A stretch of 45,239 bases of DNA from an uncultured Mycoplasmatota bacterium. GTDB lineage: Bacteria > Bacillota_I > Bacilli_A > RF39 > UBA660. A program made the translations under genes and the position numbers. The stretch lies in contig CANPPW010000011.1 of assembly GCA_947576095.1 (NCBI GenBank), positions 1-45,239 on the forward strand, given 5' to 3'. Position 1 is the first letter of the stretch. The number at the start of each line of letters is the position of its first letter. Below, in pieces: positions 16,203 to 23,607 of the stretch. The notes beneath the pieces were generated by a model. It was given only the letters and a program-made list of their open reading frames with translations. It had not been told where the DNA came from and made no database searches.

Positions 16203-16242
16203 AAAAACCTCATTTCTTAGATAGAATAGAAACGAGGTTTTT
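16203..16242 (+). terminator. Terminator of the prepilin gene
   Basis: AAAAACCTC/GAGGTTTTT stem with an internal TTCT/AGAA helix. It could also serve the opposite strand. Confidence 0.8.
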
Positions 16243-16301
16243 AATATGAAAAAATGAAGTTTTGAAGATAAATGGTTCAACTTTTAGAATAGCATGCAGT
16301 A

Positions 16302-16895
16302 TTATTCTGTTTTAATTATTACATTTTCCTCTATATTGATTTCTGTACAAAAGGGTTGAAGGCTTGCTTTTAGGGAGGGAAATGTTATTTTATCCACTTC
16401 TAATGTATAATAAATTTGTTGCTGATACTTTTTTTCTATGATTTCATATTTTTGTAGTAAATAATTAATTTGTTTTTGGTGCTGATAGGGAAAGGTAATA
16501 AATATCCTTATTCCTTCTATTAACTGTGTGAAATGGCATTGCTTGATTGTATCATTTGCACATCCTGCATATGCTCTTAAAAGTCCTGTTGCTCCTAATT
16601 TGATTCCACCAAAATAACGGATAACAATGCATAGAACAAATTGTAGAGAATGAAAATTTAAAATATTTAAGATAGGAAGTCCAGCTGTACCACTAGGTTC
16701 TCCATCATCAAAGCATTTTGTAATAGGACCTATTTTATAGGCGTAGCATATGTGAGTAGCGTTTTTATGTATTTGTTTTTCTTTTTCAATATATGATGTA
16801 GTGTCTTTTAGAGAATATACTGGGAATACCTTGGTAATAAATTTAGATTTTTTAATTTCTTTTTCAAAATATAGTGGCTCTTTAATTGTTTGCAT
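16302..16895 (-). CDS. YigZ/YvyE (IMPACT/UPF0029) family protein
   Basis: 197 residues from ATG 16895. An in-frame GTG three codons upstream lies in the AAGGTGAT ribosome site and is rejected. FEKEIKKSKFITKVFPV, CFDDGEPSGTAGLPIL and VIRYFGGIKLGATGLLRAYAG are the conserved motifs of the UPF0029 domain, followed by an EF-G-domain-IV-like C-terminal part. Eukaryotic IMPACT binds GCN1, and the bacterial role is uncertain, possibly linked to translation. Monocistronic, with its own promoter. Confidence 0.92.
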   Translation of the reverse strand: MQTIKEPLYFEKEIKKSKFITKVFPVYSLKDTTSYIEKEKQIHKNATHICYAYKIGPITKCFDDGEPSGTAGLPILNILNFHSLQFVLCIVIRYFGGIKLGATGLLRAYAGCANDTIKQCHFTQLIEGIRIFITFPYQHQKQINYLLQKYEIIEKKYQQQIYYTLEVDKITFPSLKASLQPFCTEINIEENVIIKTE

Positions 16896-16912
16896 TCCAA
16901 TCACCTTAATTT

Positions 16913-16941
16913 ATTATATCCTACTAGAGTTCTAACTTCAA
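16913..16941 (-). promoter_or_regulatory. Promoter of the YigZ-family gene
   Basis: Minus strand TTGAAG (16941-16936), 17 bp, TATAAT (16918-16913); the ribosome site follows within 10 bases. Confidence 0.8.
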
Positions 16942-17062
16942 GGATATAAATATTGTAAATTCACTAAATAGAAGGTATAGAAATGTTTAAAAATTTATAG
17001 AAATATAGTCAAAAATTTACTATATTTTTGTTATAATAAAAAAGAAAAGTGAGATGAATACT

Positions 17063-18850
17063 ATGAATGAAGAGGTTCAAAAACATATCAAACAGAAATT
17101 ATCTTTAGTTCCCAATAAACCAGGTTGTTATCAAATGAAGAATAAAGACCAAGTGATTATTTATGTTGGAAAAGCAAAAAAACTTAAAAATCGTTTATCG
17201 TCTTATTTTAGAGGTACACATACAGGTAAGACAGCAAAATTAATTAGTGAAATTACTGATTTTGAGTATATTATTGTGGGAAGTGAAACAGAATCTCTTA
17301 TTTTAGAATTGAACTTAATAAAAAAATATGATCCTAAATACAATATTCTACTTCGTGATGATAAGTCATATCCTTATATTGAGCTTACAAATGAAGCTGT
17401 CCCTAGATTGATGATTGTGAGAAATTTATCGAGAAAACGTGGTAAGAATCTACGGTTATATGGTCCTTATCCAAATGTAACGGCAGCGAGAAATACAGTA
17501 AATCTTTTAAACCGAATTTATCCACTTCGAAAATGTCGTACATATAATAAGAAACCTTGTTTATATTATCATATTGGACAATGTTTAGGTTTTTGTACAA
17601 ACAAGGTAGAACGTTTTGATCTAGAAAAAATGCAACATGAAATTATACGCTTTTTAAAAGGGGATGATTCACTTGTTGTAGATAAATTAGAAAAAGAAAT
17701 GTTAGAGGAAAGCGAAAAATTAAATTATGAAAAAGCAAAAGAACTAAAGGATCTACTAGATTATATTAAAGTCACTCTAACAAAACAAAAAGTAGAAATT
17801 CATGATACAATAGATCGGGATATTTTTGGGTATTATACAGATAAGGGATATCTTTCTATTCAAGTTTTCTTTATTAGAAGCTCTAAAATATTAGAAAGGC
17901 ATTCAGCTATGATTCCTTTAATAGAAGAGGCTGATGAAGAGTTTATCAGATATGTGGCTAAATTTTATGACAAAAATTTTATTTTACCAAAAGAGATTTT
18001 GATTCCAACAACAGCTGATGCCAAAATTTTGCAAGATTATCTTGATGTGTCTGTAAAATCTCCTTTAAAAGGGGTGAAAAGAAAAATTGTAGATATGGCC
18101 ATTAAAAATGCCGAAAATGCTTTATATGAAAAATTTGAACTAATAAAAAAAGATGAAGAAAAAACCATTGCAGCGAATGAGCAATTACGTGAGTTATTGC
18201 ATATGGAAACACTCAATCGAATTGAATTATTTGATAATTCTAATTTGTTTGGTAATTTTAATGTATCAGGTATGGTTGTATTTAAAAATGGGAATCCATC
18301 TAAAAATGATTATCGTAAATTTAAAATTACCAATGATAAAAATGATGATTATGGTACAATGAAAGAGGTAATTTATCGCAGATATTTTCGGGTTTTAAAA
18401 GATGGTTTGGAAAAACCTGATTTAATTATTGTAGATGGTGGAAAGGGGCAAATCCACTGTGCAAGGGAAGTACTTTCAGCTTTGCATTTACCAATTAAGG
18501 TTGTAGGTCTAAAAAAAGATGATCACCATACAACTAGTGCACTACTTGAGGGAGATCCTATTCAGGAAATTATGATTGATCGAAAAAGCAATTTATTTTA
18601 TTATCTAGAACGTATGCAAGATGAAGTACATCGTTATACAATTAGTTATCATAGGCAAATTCGCAGTAAAGGATCTTTAGAAAGTGTTTTAGATTCTATT
18701 TCTGGAATTGGACCTACAAGAAAAAAGGAGCTTTTAAGGAAATATCATACAATTACTAAGATTAAGGAACAAAGTGTTGCAGATCTTTGTAAGATTTTAC
18801 CAAAGCAAGTTGCTCTTGAACTTTTAAAGTTTTTATCTGAATATGAATAA
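17063..18850 (+). CDS. uvrC: Excinuclease ABC subunit C
   Basis: 595 residues from ATG 17063; an in-frame ATG nine bases upstream (17054) has a poorer fit to family N-termini. Makes the dual incisions in nucleotide excision repair. The GIY-YIG nuclease comes first: PNKPGCYQMKNKDQVIIYVG, KKLKNRLSSYFRG. Then a Cys-containing region (LRKCRTYNKKPCLYYHIGQC), the UVR motif (about 200-235), the RNase H-like nuclease (NRIELFDNSNLFG, DLIIVDGGKGQIH, HRYTISYHRQIRSK) and a C-terminal helix-hairpin-helix (LDSISGIGPTRKKELLRKY). A TATAAT at 17032-17037 is the likely -10. Monocistronic. Confidence 0.96.
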   Translation: MNEEVQKHIKQKLSLVPNKPGCYQMKNKDQVIIYVGKAKKLKNRLSSYFRGTHTGKTAKLISEITDFEYIIVGSETESLILELNLIKKYDPKYNILLRDDKSYPYIELTNEAVPRLMIVRNLSRKRGKNLRLYGPYPNVTAARNTVNLLNRIYPLRKCRTYNKKPCLYYHIGQCLGFCTNKVERFDLEKMQHEIIRFLKGDDSLVVDKLEKEMLEESEKLNYEKAKELKDLLDYIKVTLTKQKVEIHDTIDRDIFGYYTDKGYLSIQVFFIRSSKILERHSAMIPLIEEADEEFIRYVAKFYDKNFILPKEILIPTTADAKILQDYLDVSVKSPLKGVKRKIVDMAIKNAENALYEKFELIKKDEEKTIAANEQLRELLHMETLNRIELFDNSNLFGNFNVSGMVVFKNGNPSKNDYRKFKITNDKNDDYGTMKEVIYRRYFRVLKDGLEKPDLIIVDGGKGQIHCAREVLSALHLPIKVVGLKKDDHHTTSALLEGDPIQEIMIDRKSNLFYYLERMQDEVHRYTISYHRQIRSKGSLESVLDSISGIGPTRKKELLRKYHTITKIKEQSVADLCKILPKQVALELLKFLSEYE

Positions 18851-18938
18851 AAGTAGGATGTGAGTCTATGCTTTAGGAGTAAATATCTTTTTCAATTACA
18901 ATGATATAAATTTTTTTACACAATATTCTGTAGAAATA

Positions 18939-18967
18939 TTGTAAATAATTAAAAAAAGTGTTATTAT
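18939..18967 (+). promoter_or_regulatory. Promoter of the TPR protein gene
   Basis: TTGTAA (18939-18944), 17 bp, TATTAT (18962-18967). Leaves a 55-60 nt leader before AAGGTG. Confidence 0.6.
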
Positions 18968-19129
18968 AAAATCAATTTTAAATAAAGAAATATGGTTTTA
19001 ATATTTTAGAAAATAATGGAAGGTGTATGACAAATCGATCAACTAAACAAGAAGAACTATAATGATAGTGAATTTATAAATAGTAAACTTGAGGAATTAT
19101 ATGATAAAGGTATAGTTTTATTAAAGCCT

Positions 19130-19918
19130 ATGAACGGGGAACGAAGACAAGAAATACATAATATAGTAAAAAATATCCCAGATATTGTATCATTTACTAT
19201 TGGAGATAATAATAAAGAACAAGTGGTGTTAAGGTTTAAAACATATGTGACTGAATATGTTGATGTAAAAAAATTATTTGAATTAGGTAATGAAGCATAT
19301 GCAAATGGTGATTATGCCAGTTGCATAAATGCCTATAGAAGGTTACTAGAATTTTTGTGGGAACCTAAATCGTTTGTTTATGGTAAATTAGGACTTGCTT
19401 ATATGAAAATACATGAAAAAGAAACAGCAATTAATTATTTAACGATTGCAACAGAATTAAGTAAAAAAGAAAATGAAATATTTGATTTTACAGAATTAAT
19501 AGCTGTTCTAAATGGATTCATACCAACAAAAGATAGAAAACCTCAATTTATAATGCCAATATCTGATTTTGAAGATGATTTAGATAATTATTATGGAATA
19601 GAACAAGTTGAGCAAATCGCAGAATTAGTTACTTCTGGAGTTTCCATGAATGATGCGTGTTTAAGTTTCGATTTAAGTGATGAGCAAAAGAGTATTGTTG
19701 CATTAATTTTTGCAAAAGAATGTTATGCCCAAAAGAATTATATAATTGGTGATCAGTATTTAAAAAAAGTTGAAAGAACGAAAAATAAGTCTAAATTTGT
19801 TAAATCATTATTTGAGGAAGTAAGAAAGAATAAAAGATTTTATAAAAATAGAGTTGAAGATGGCCAAAAACATTTGGTACTAACGTCTAAAACAACAAAT
19901 AACGCTAGTTTAAACTAG
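19130..19918 (+). CDS. TPR-repeat protein; 5' end probably further upstream
   Basis: 262 residues from the first in-frame ATG, which has no convincing ribosome site. The same frame is open back to a TGA at 19028-19030, and the extra 33 codons look protein-like (QIDQLNKKNYNDSEFINSKL, then EELYDKGIVLLKP). GGAAGGTG lies at 19018-19025. No ATG, GTG or TTG exists in that stretch; ATC at 19034 is the nearest candidate. An ATG at 19027 is in another frame and ends after 11 codons. Residues 45-110 hold tetratricopeptide-like helices (LFELGNEAYANGDYASCINA, YGKLGLAYMKIHEKETAINY). A second helical half and a basic tail follow. Function unknown; TPRs usually bind proteins. Confidence 0.7.
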   Translation: MNGERRQEIHNIVKNIPDIVSFTIGDNNKEQVVLRFKTYVTEYVDVKKLFELGNEAYANGDYASCINAYRRLLEFLWEPKSFVYGKLGLAYMKIHEKETAINYLTIATELSKKENEIFDFTELIAVLNGFIPTKDRKPQFIMPISDFEDDLDNYYGIEQVEQIAELVTSGVSMNDACLSFDLSDEQKSIVALIFAKECYAQKNYIIGDQYLKKVERTKNKSKFVKSLFEEVRKNKRFYKNRVEDGQKHLVLTSKTTNNASLN

Positions 19919-19936
19919 TGTCAGACCATTGACAAA

Positions 19937-19970
19937 GTGGTATATTCAAAATGAATATGTCGCTTTTTTT
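19937..19970 (+). terminator. Terminator of the TPR gene
   Basis: GTGGTATATTC/GAATATGTCGC form an 11-bp stem with three G-U pairs and a 5-nt loop, followed by seven T. Confidence 0.8.
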
Positions 19971-20149
19971 GATTATTTTTACAAAATGGAAAAATTTATA
20001 AAAATGACCGAAAATATTAGGCCCAACATCATTTTTATTGTACCTAATTTATTTACAAAGCAAAAAGACTATTGAACCTTTTGTCAACAGTCTGAATTAT
20101 AGATATAAGTCTATGCTTTAATATTTAGAAAAATTGATTATGATAGTAC

Positions 20150-20803
20150 CTATTTTGTTAAAATTTCAGCTTTGCATAAAGAAACAAAGGCAGGATTACT
20201 ATTATTAGGTCCTACTATTACAACCATGCCAAATTCACTTATTAAAACACTACCATTAGCTACTGTCTGACCACCTGCGTTAATTTCAGCGCCTGCCGTG
20301 CCAACTGGAAGGTATAATCGACTTGCATTTTCACAATCAGTATCACATCCCTCACTAATTGGGCTAGGTGCAGGCAAGTACGTAATAGCATTATTATAAG
20401 TGGAACTCGTTATTGTAATAGAGGCAATTCTACATAATGATATCGCTTCCTGAGGCACACCTTGATTGTTTACAAGTTGTAATAATCCTGAATTGGGGTT
20501 ATTATTAGGACCTGGTAATAATTCTCCTAATCTTCCACTAACATTATTGCCACTTTCCATTGCAATAATAACATTATCTGTAGGATAGAGGATTATAAGT
20601 TGCTGAATTACATTTCTCATTTGTTCTACACAGAAACAACTAGTTGAGTTTGCATTTGATCCGGTAGGTCCAGTAGGTCCCGTTGCACCACCCGATGGGC
20701 CCGTTGGACCCGTGGGACCAGTAGGACCAATCATGGCTAAACATTTTGGCTTACACTTTTTATCATGTTCTATTTTTCTAATTGCTTTATCATAACAATC
20801 CAT
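20150..20803 (-). CDS. Collagen-like spore-surface (exosporium/coat) protein
   Basis: 217 residues. The N-terminal ~25 residues are basic with two Cys. A short collagen-like run follows at about 25-48 (MIGPTGPTGPTGPSG, then GATGPTGPTG), interrupted once by GGA. Then comes CFCVEQMRNVIQQLIILYP, a motif frequent in BclA-like and coat proteins of spore formers. The C-terminal ~130 residues are Gly/Asn/Ser/Thr-rich and beta-like. GXT triplets, commonly glycosylated in exosporium proteins, suggest the spore outer layer. ATG 20803 follows GGAG, and a sigma-K-like promoter lies directly upstream. Monocistronic and convergent with the TPR gene. Confidence 0.8.
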   Translation of the reverse strand: MDCYDKAIRKIEHDKKCKPKCLAMIGPTGPTGPTGPSGGATGPTGPTGSNANSTSCFCVEQMRNVIQQLIILYPTDNVIIAMESGNNVSGRLGELLPGPNNNPNSGLLQLVNNQGVPQEAISLCRIASITITSSTYNNAITYLPAPSPISEGCDTDCENASRLYLPVGTAGAEINAGGQTVANGSVLISEFGMVVIVGPNNSNPAFVSLCKAEILTK

Positions 20804-20824
20804 ATATAACTCCTTTCGTTATTA

Positions 20825-20851
20825 TAAAGTATGTAAAAATAAAGATATGGT
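20825..20851 (-). promoter_or_regulatory. Candidate sigma-K (mother-cell) promoter
   Basis: On the minus strand AC (20851-20850), 16 bp, CATACTTTA (20833-20825) fits the sigma-K consensus AC-N16/17-CATAnnnTA. A TATAAT overlaps it (20826-20821 region) but has no sigma-A -35. Confidence 0.5.
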
Positions 20852-20937
20852 ATATATGTATATCTAATTTTATAGTTTCTGACGTTTTATTCATTTTTTT
20901 ATTTCAAATGTATAGTATAATAAATTTGGTGATATAA

Positions 20938-21621
20938 ATGAATACAATTTTTTTGATTGAGGATGATGAAACAATTCGCTTAGGTCTTCGTTATTATTTA
21001 AACCAAGAAAATTTTAAAGTGATTGAAAATAACAAATGTAAAGGGACAACAGAAATTTTAGAGAGGGAGAAAATAGATTTGATTTTATTGGATTTAAATC
21101 TACCTGATGGAAATGGATTTGACCTTTTTAAGGCCATTAAGAAGGTAAAAGACGTGCCAGTAATATTTTTAACAGCAAATGATTTGGAAGTTTCGGTTGT
21201 GATGGGTTTAGATATGGGAGCAGATGATTATATAACAAAACCTTTTAAAGCAAGAGAGCTTGTATCAAGAATTAAAAGTGTATTAAGAAGGACCATTAAA
21301 AAAAATGATTCCAATATTATTTATTTGAAAGATGTTATTATTGATCTGAAACAAGCTAAAGTGTTTAAAAATAATGTAGATGTGATGTTAACCGCACTAG
21401 AATATAAAATATTATTGACACTAGCATTATCTCCTGGATGTGTTTTTACAAGAGAAAAAATCCTTGCTGATATATGGGATGTAAATGAAGCTTATGTAAA
21501 TGATAATACATTGACAGTCTATATCAAGAGAATTCGCGAAAAAATAGAAACCGATGTGAATAATCCTGAGATTATTATTACAGTGAGAGGAATGGGATAT
21601 AAGGTTGATGTGCCATGTTAA
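20938..21621 (+). CDS. OmpR/PhoB-family response regulator
   Basis: 227 residues. The receiver domain (1 to about 118) has acidic residues in FLIEDDETIR, the phosphorylated Asp in IDLILLDLNLPDG, Thr in IFLTAND and Lys in DDYITKPF. The C-terminal winged helix reads LTALEYKILLTLALSPG, TLTVYIKRIREKIE and TVRGMGYKVD. ATG 20938 follows GGTGAT, with TATAAT at 20916-20921. It overlaps the kinase by 7 bases (ATGTTAA). It is likely to act on the phased TGTCAT repeats before the ABC genes. Confidence 0.95.
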   Translation: MNTIFLIEDDETIRLGLRYYLNQENFKVIENNKCKGTTEILEREKIDLILLDLNLPDGNGFDLFKAIKKVKDVPVIFLTANDLEVSVVMGLDMGADDYITKPFKARELVSRIKSVLRRTIKKNDSNIIYLKDVIIDLKQAKVFKNNVDVMLTALEYKILLTLALSPGCVFTREKILADIWDVNEAYVNDNTLTVYIKRIREKIETDVNNPEIIITVRGMGYKVDVPC

Positions 21622-22838
21622 AAAATAAAGAATGCAAAAGATTTGTGATTGGAGAAGGGATTGTTTTAATTGTTTCAATCTTATTGGTAATGATGTTTCA
21701 AAAAATATTATTTATACAATATAAAAACAATTTGATTCAAAGTAATGGATATATTATAGCCAATATTTTGGAAAAATATCCTGAGTTCGAGGAGGATATT
21801 ATAAATGCTCTTTTAAATAAAAAGGGAGATGTAGAGAAGGGGATTCAGGTTCTTTCAAAGTATGGATTATCAGATATTGATAGTCTGGATTATATGAAAG
21901 ATATTTATATATTAAAAAAACAAATGATGATTTATCAGATTTCTTTTGTACTTTTTTTGTTTGGTTTGTTATCTTTTATATATTATCTTTTTATTCGAAA
22001 CCAATATCAAAAAATAAACGAAATCAATCGATATATGATTTCTGTTCTAAATGGTGATTATACATTTGATATTCGAGATTATGAAGAAGGAGCTATTAGT
22101 AATCTTAAAAATGACATTTATCGTATTACAACTCTTTTAAAACAACAAATAGAAAATGCAAACCAAGGGAAAAAAGAATTGGAAACAGTCTTATCTGATA
22201 TATCCCATCAGTTAAAAACACCACTTACTAGCATGTATGTTATGAATGATCTTTTATATGATGATACTATGGATGTAGAGGTAAGACATGAATTTTTAAA
22301 TAAAAATAAAAAACAATTGGAGAGAATTGAATGGCTTGTAACTTCTTTACTTAAAATTTCTAGGTTAGATAGTGGAACAATTGTTTTAAAAAAACAAAAA
22401 GTAAGTGTTTATAATCTTATTCAAAAAGCTGTAGAGCCTATTCGTATACCTTTAGAACTAAAAAAACAAAATATTGTAATTGATTGTCCAGAGACTTTTT
22501 TGATCGTGGATGAAAACTGGACAGCAGAAGCATTTTTAAATATCTTGAAAAATGCCCACGAACATAGTTCAGAAAATAAAGATATTAAGATAATTGTGAA
22601 AGAAAATAACTTATACATATCTATTTTTATCATTGATGAGGGTGAAGGAATGGATACAAAGGATTTAAAAAATATTTTTAAACGATTTTATAAAGGGGAA
22701 GGAAATAAGGAGAGTATAGGGATTGGTCTTAATATGGCATATACTATTATTGTCAAACAAAATGGTGAAATAAAGGTAGAAAGTAAGAAAGGTAAAGGAA
22801 CAACTTTTTGCATTTTCTTCTATAAAACAATTGTGTAA
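21615..22838 (+). CDS. Membrane histidine kinase
   Basis: 407 residues. Two transmembrane helices (about 10-32 and 98-120) enclose about 65 external residues, a small sensor loop. The phosphoacceptor His is in DISHQLKTPLTSM (near residue 194). The ATPase domain has ENILKNAHEHS-like N box (FLNILKNAHEH), DEGEGM and GIGLNMAYTI. It is translationally coupled to the response regulator. With the ABC genes downstream it resembles the peptide-antibiotic sensing/detoxification modules of Firmicutes; the stimulus is unknown. Confidence 0.94.
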   Translation: MLKNKECKRFVIGEGIVLIVSILLVMMFQKILFIQYKNNLIQSNGYIIANILEKYPEFEEDIINALLNKKGDVEKGIQVLSKYGLSDIDSLDYMKDIYILKKQMMIYQISFVLFLFGLLSFIYYLFIRNQYQKINEINRYMISVLNGDYTFDIRDYEEGAISNLKNDIYRITTLLKQQIENANQGKKELETVLSDISHQLKTPLTSMYVMNDLLYDDTMDVEVRHEFLNKNKKQLERIEWLVTSLLKISRLDSGTIVLKKQKVSVYNLIQKAVEPIRIPLELKKQNIVIDCPETFLIVDENWTAEAFLNILKNAHEHSSENKDIKIIVKENNLYISIFIIDEGEGMDTKDLKNIFKRFYKGEGNKESIGIGLNMAYTIIVKQNGEIKVESKKGKGTTFCIFFYKTIV

Positions 22839-22846
22839 TTTATAAC

Positions 22847-22901
22847 ATGACATTTTTGTCATGATAATTGTCATATCTTTGTCATAAAAATAGATTATAC
22901 T
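22847..22901 (+). promoter_or_regulatory. Phased TGTCAT operator and promoter of the ABC genes
   Basis: TGTCAT occurs at 22857-22862, 22869-22874 and 22880-22885, spaced 12 and 11 bp, as expected for an OmpR-family dimer array. The first also forms an inverted repeat with ATGACA (22847-22852). A -10 TATACT lies at 22896-22901, 10 bp after the last repeat, so the repeats occupy the -35 position. No good -35 hexamer is present, which suggests activation by the response regulator. Confidence 0.6.
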
Positions 22902-22923
22902 AAAAAAAGAAAGGAAGAAAAAT

Positions 22924-23607
22924 ATGGAAATATTGAAAGTGGAACAATTGACAAAAATTTATGGAAAGGGGGAAGCCAAGGTTACAGCATTGGATCATGT
23001 ATCCTTTACCGTTAATAAAGGAGAATTTGTATCCATTGTGGGTTCTTCAGGAAGTGGGAAGTCTACGCTTTTACATTTACTTGGAGGTGTGGATCGACCT
23101 ACATCTGGGAAAATATTTGTGGATGGTGAAGATGTATATCAATTAAGTGAAACAAATCTCGCTGTTTTTAGACGAAGACAAGTGGGGTTGATTTATCAAT
23201 TTTATAATTTAATTCCTATTTTGAATGTAACAGAAAATATTACATTACCTATTTTATTAGATAATAAAAAAGTTGACGAAGTGTATTTAAAGGAACTTAT
23301 TGATACATTAGGTCTTGAAAAAAGAGTGCGACATTTACCAAATGAACTTTCAGGTGGACAGCAACAGAGAGTTTCCATTGGAAGAGCATTAATGAATCGA
23401 CCTGCGATTCTTTTGGCAGATGAACCAACGGGAAATTTAGATTCAAAGGCTTCTAAAGAAATTATTGAATTGCTTAAATTATCAAATAAAAAATATAATC
23501 AAACAATCATTATGATTACACATGATCATTCTCTAGCTCTTGCAGCAGATCGTATTATTACATTAGAAGATGGACATATTGTCAGTGACGAGAGGGTGTC
23601 AGCATGA
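22924..23607 (+). CDS. ABC transporter ATP-binding protein (MacB/LolD-type)
   Basis: 227 residues. Walker A GSSGSGKST (near residue 40), Q-loop YQFYNL, signature LSGGQQQRVSIGRAL, Walker B ILLADEPTGNLD, H-loop THD. DEPTGNLDS is typical of the MacB/LolD/FtsE class that partners FtsX-like permeases. ATG 22924 follows AAAGGAAG; ATGA overlap with the permease. It energises the adjacent permease, likely in peptide-antibiotic or envelope-stress resistance. Confidence 0.96.
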   Translation: MEILKVEQLTKIYGKGEAKVTALDHVSFTVNKGEFVSIVGSSGSGKSTLLHLLGGVDRPTSGKIFVDGEDVYQLSETNLAVFRRRQVGLIYQFYNLIPILNVTENITLPILLDNKKVDEVYLKELIDTLGLEKRVRHLPNELSGGQQQRVSIGRALMNRPAILLADEPTGNLDSKASKEIIELLKLSNKKYNQTIIMITHDHSLALAADRIITLEDGHIVSDERVSA

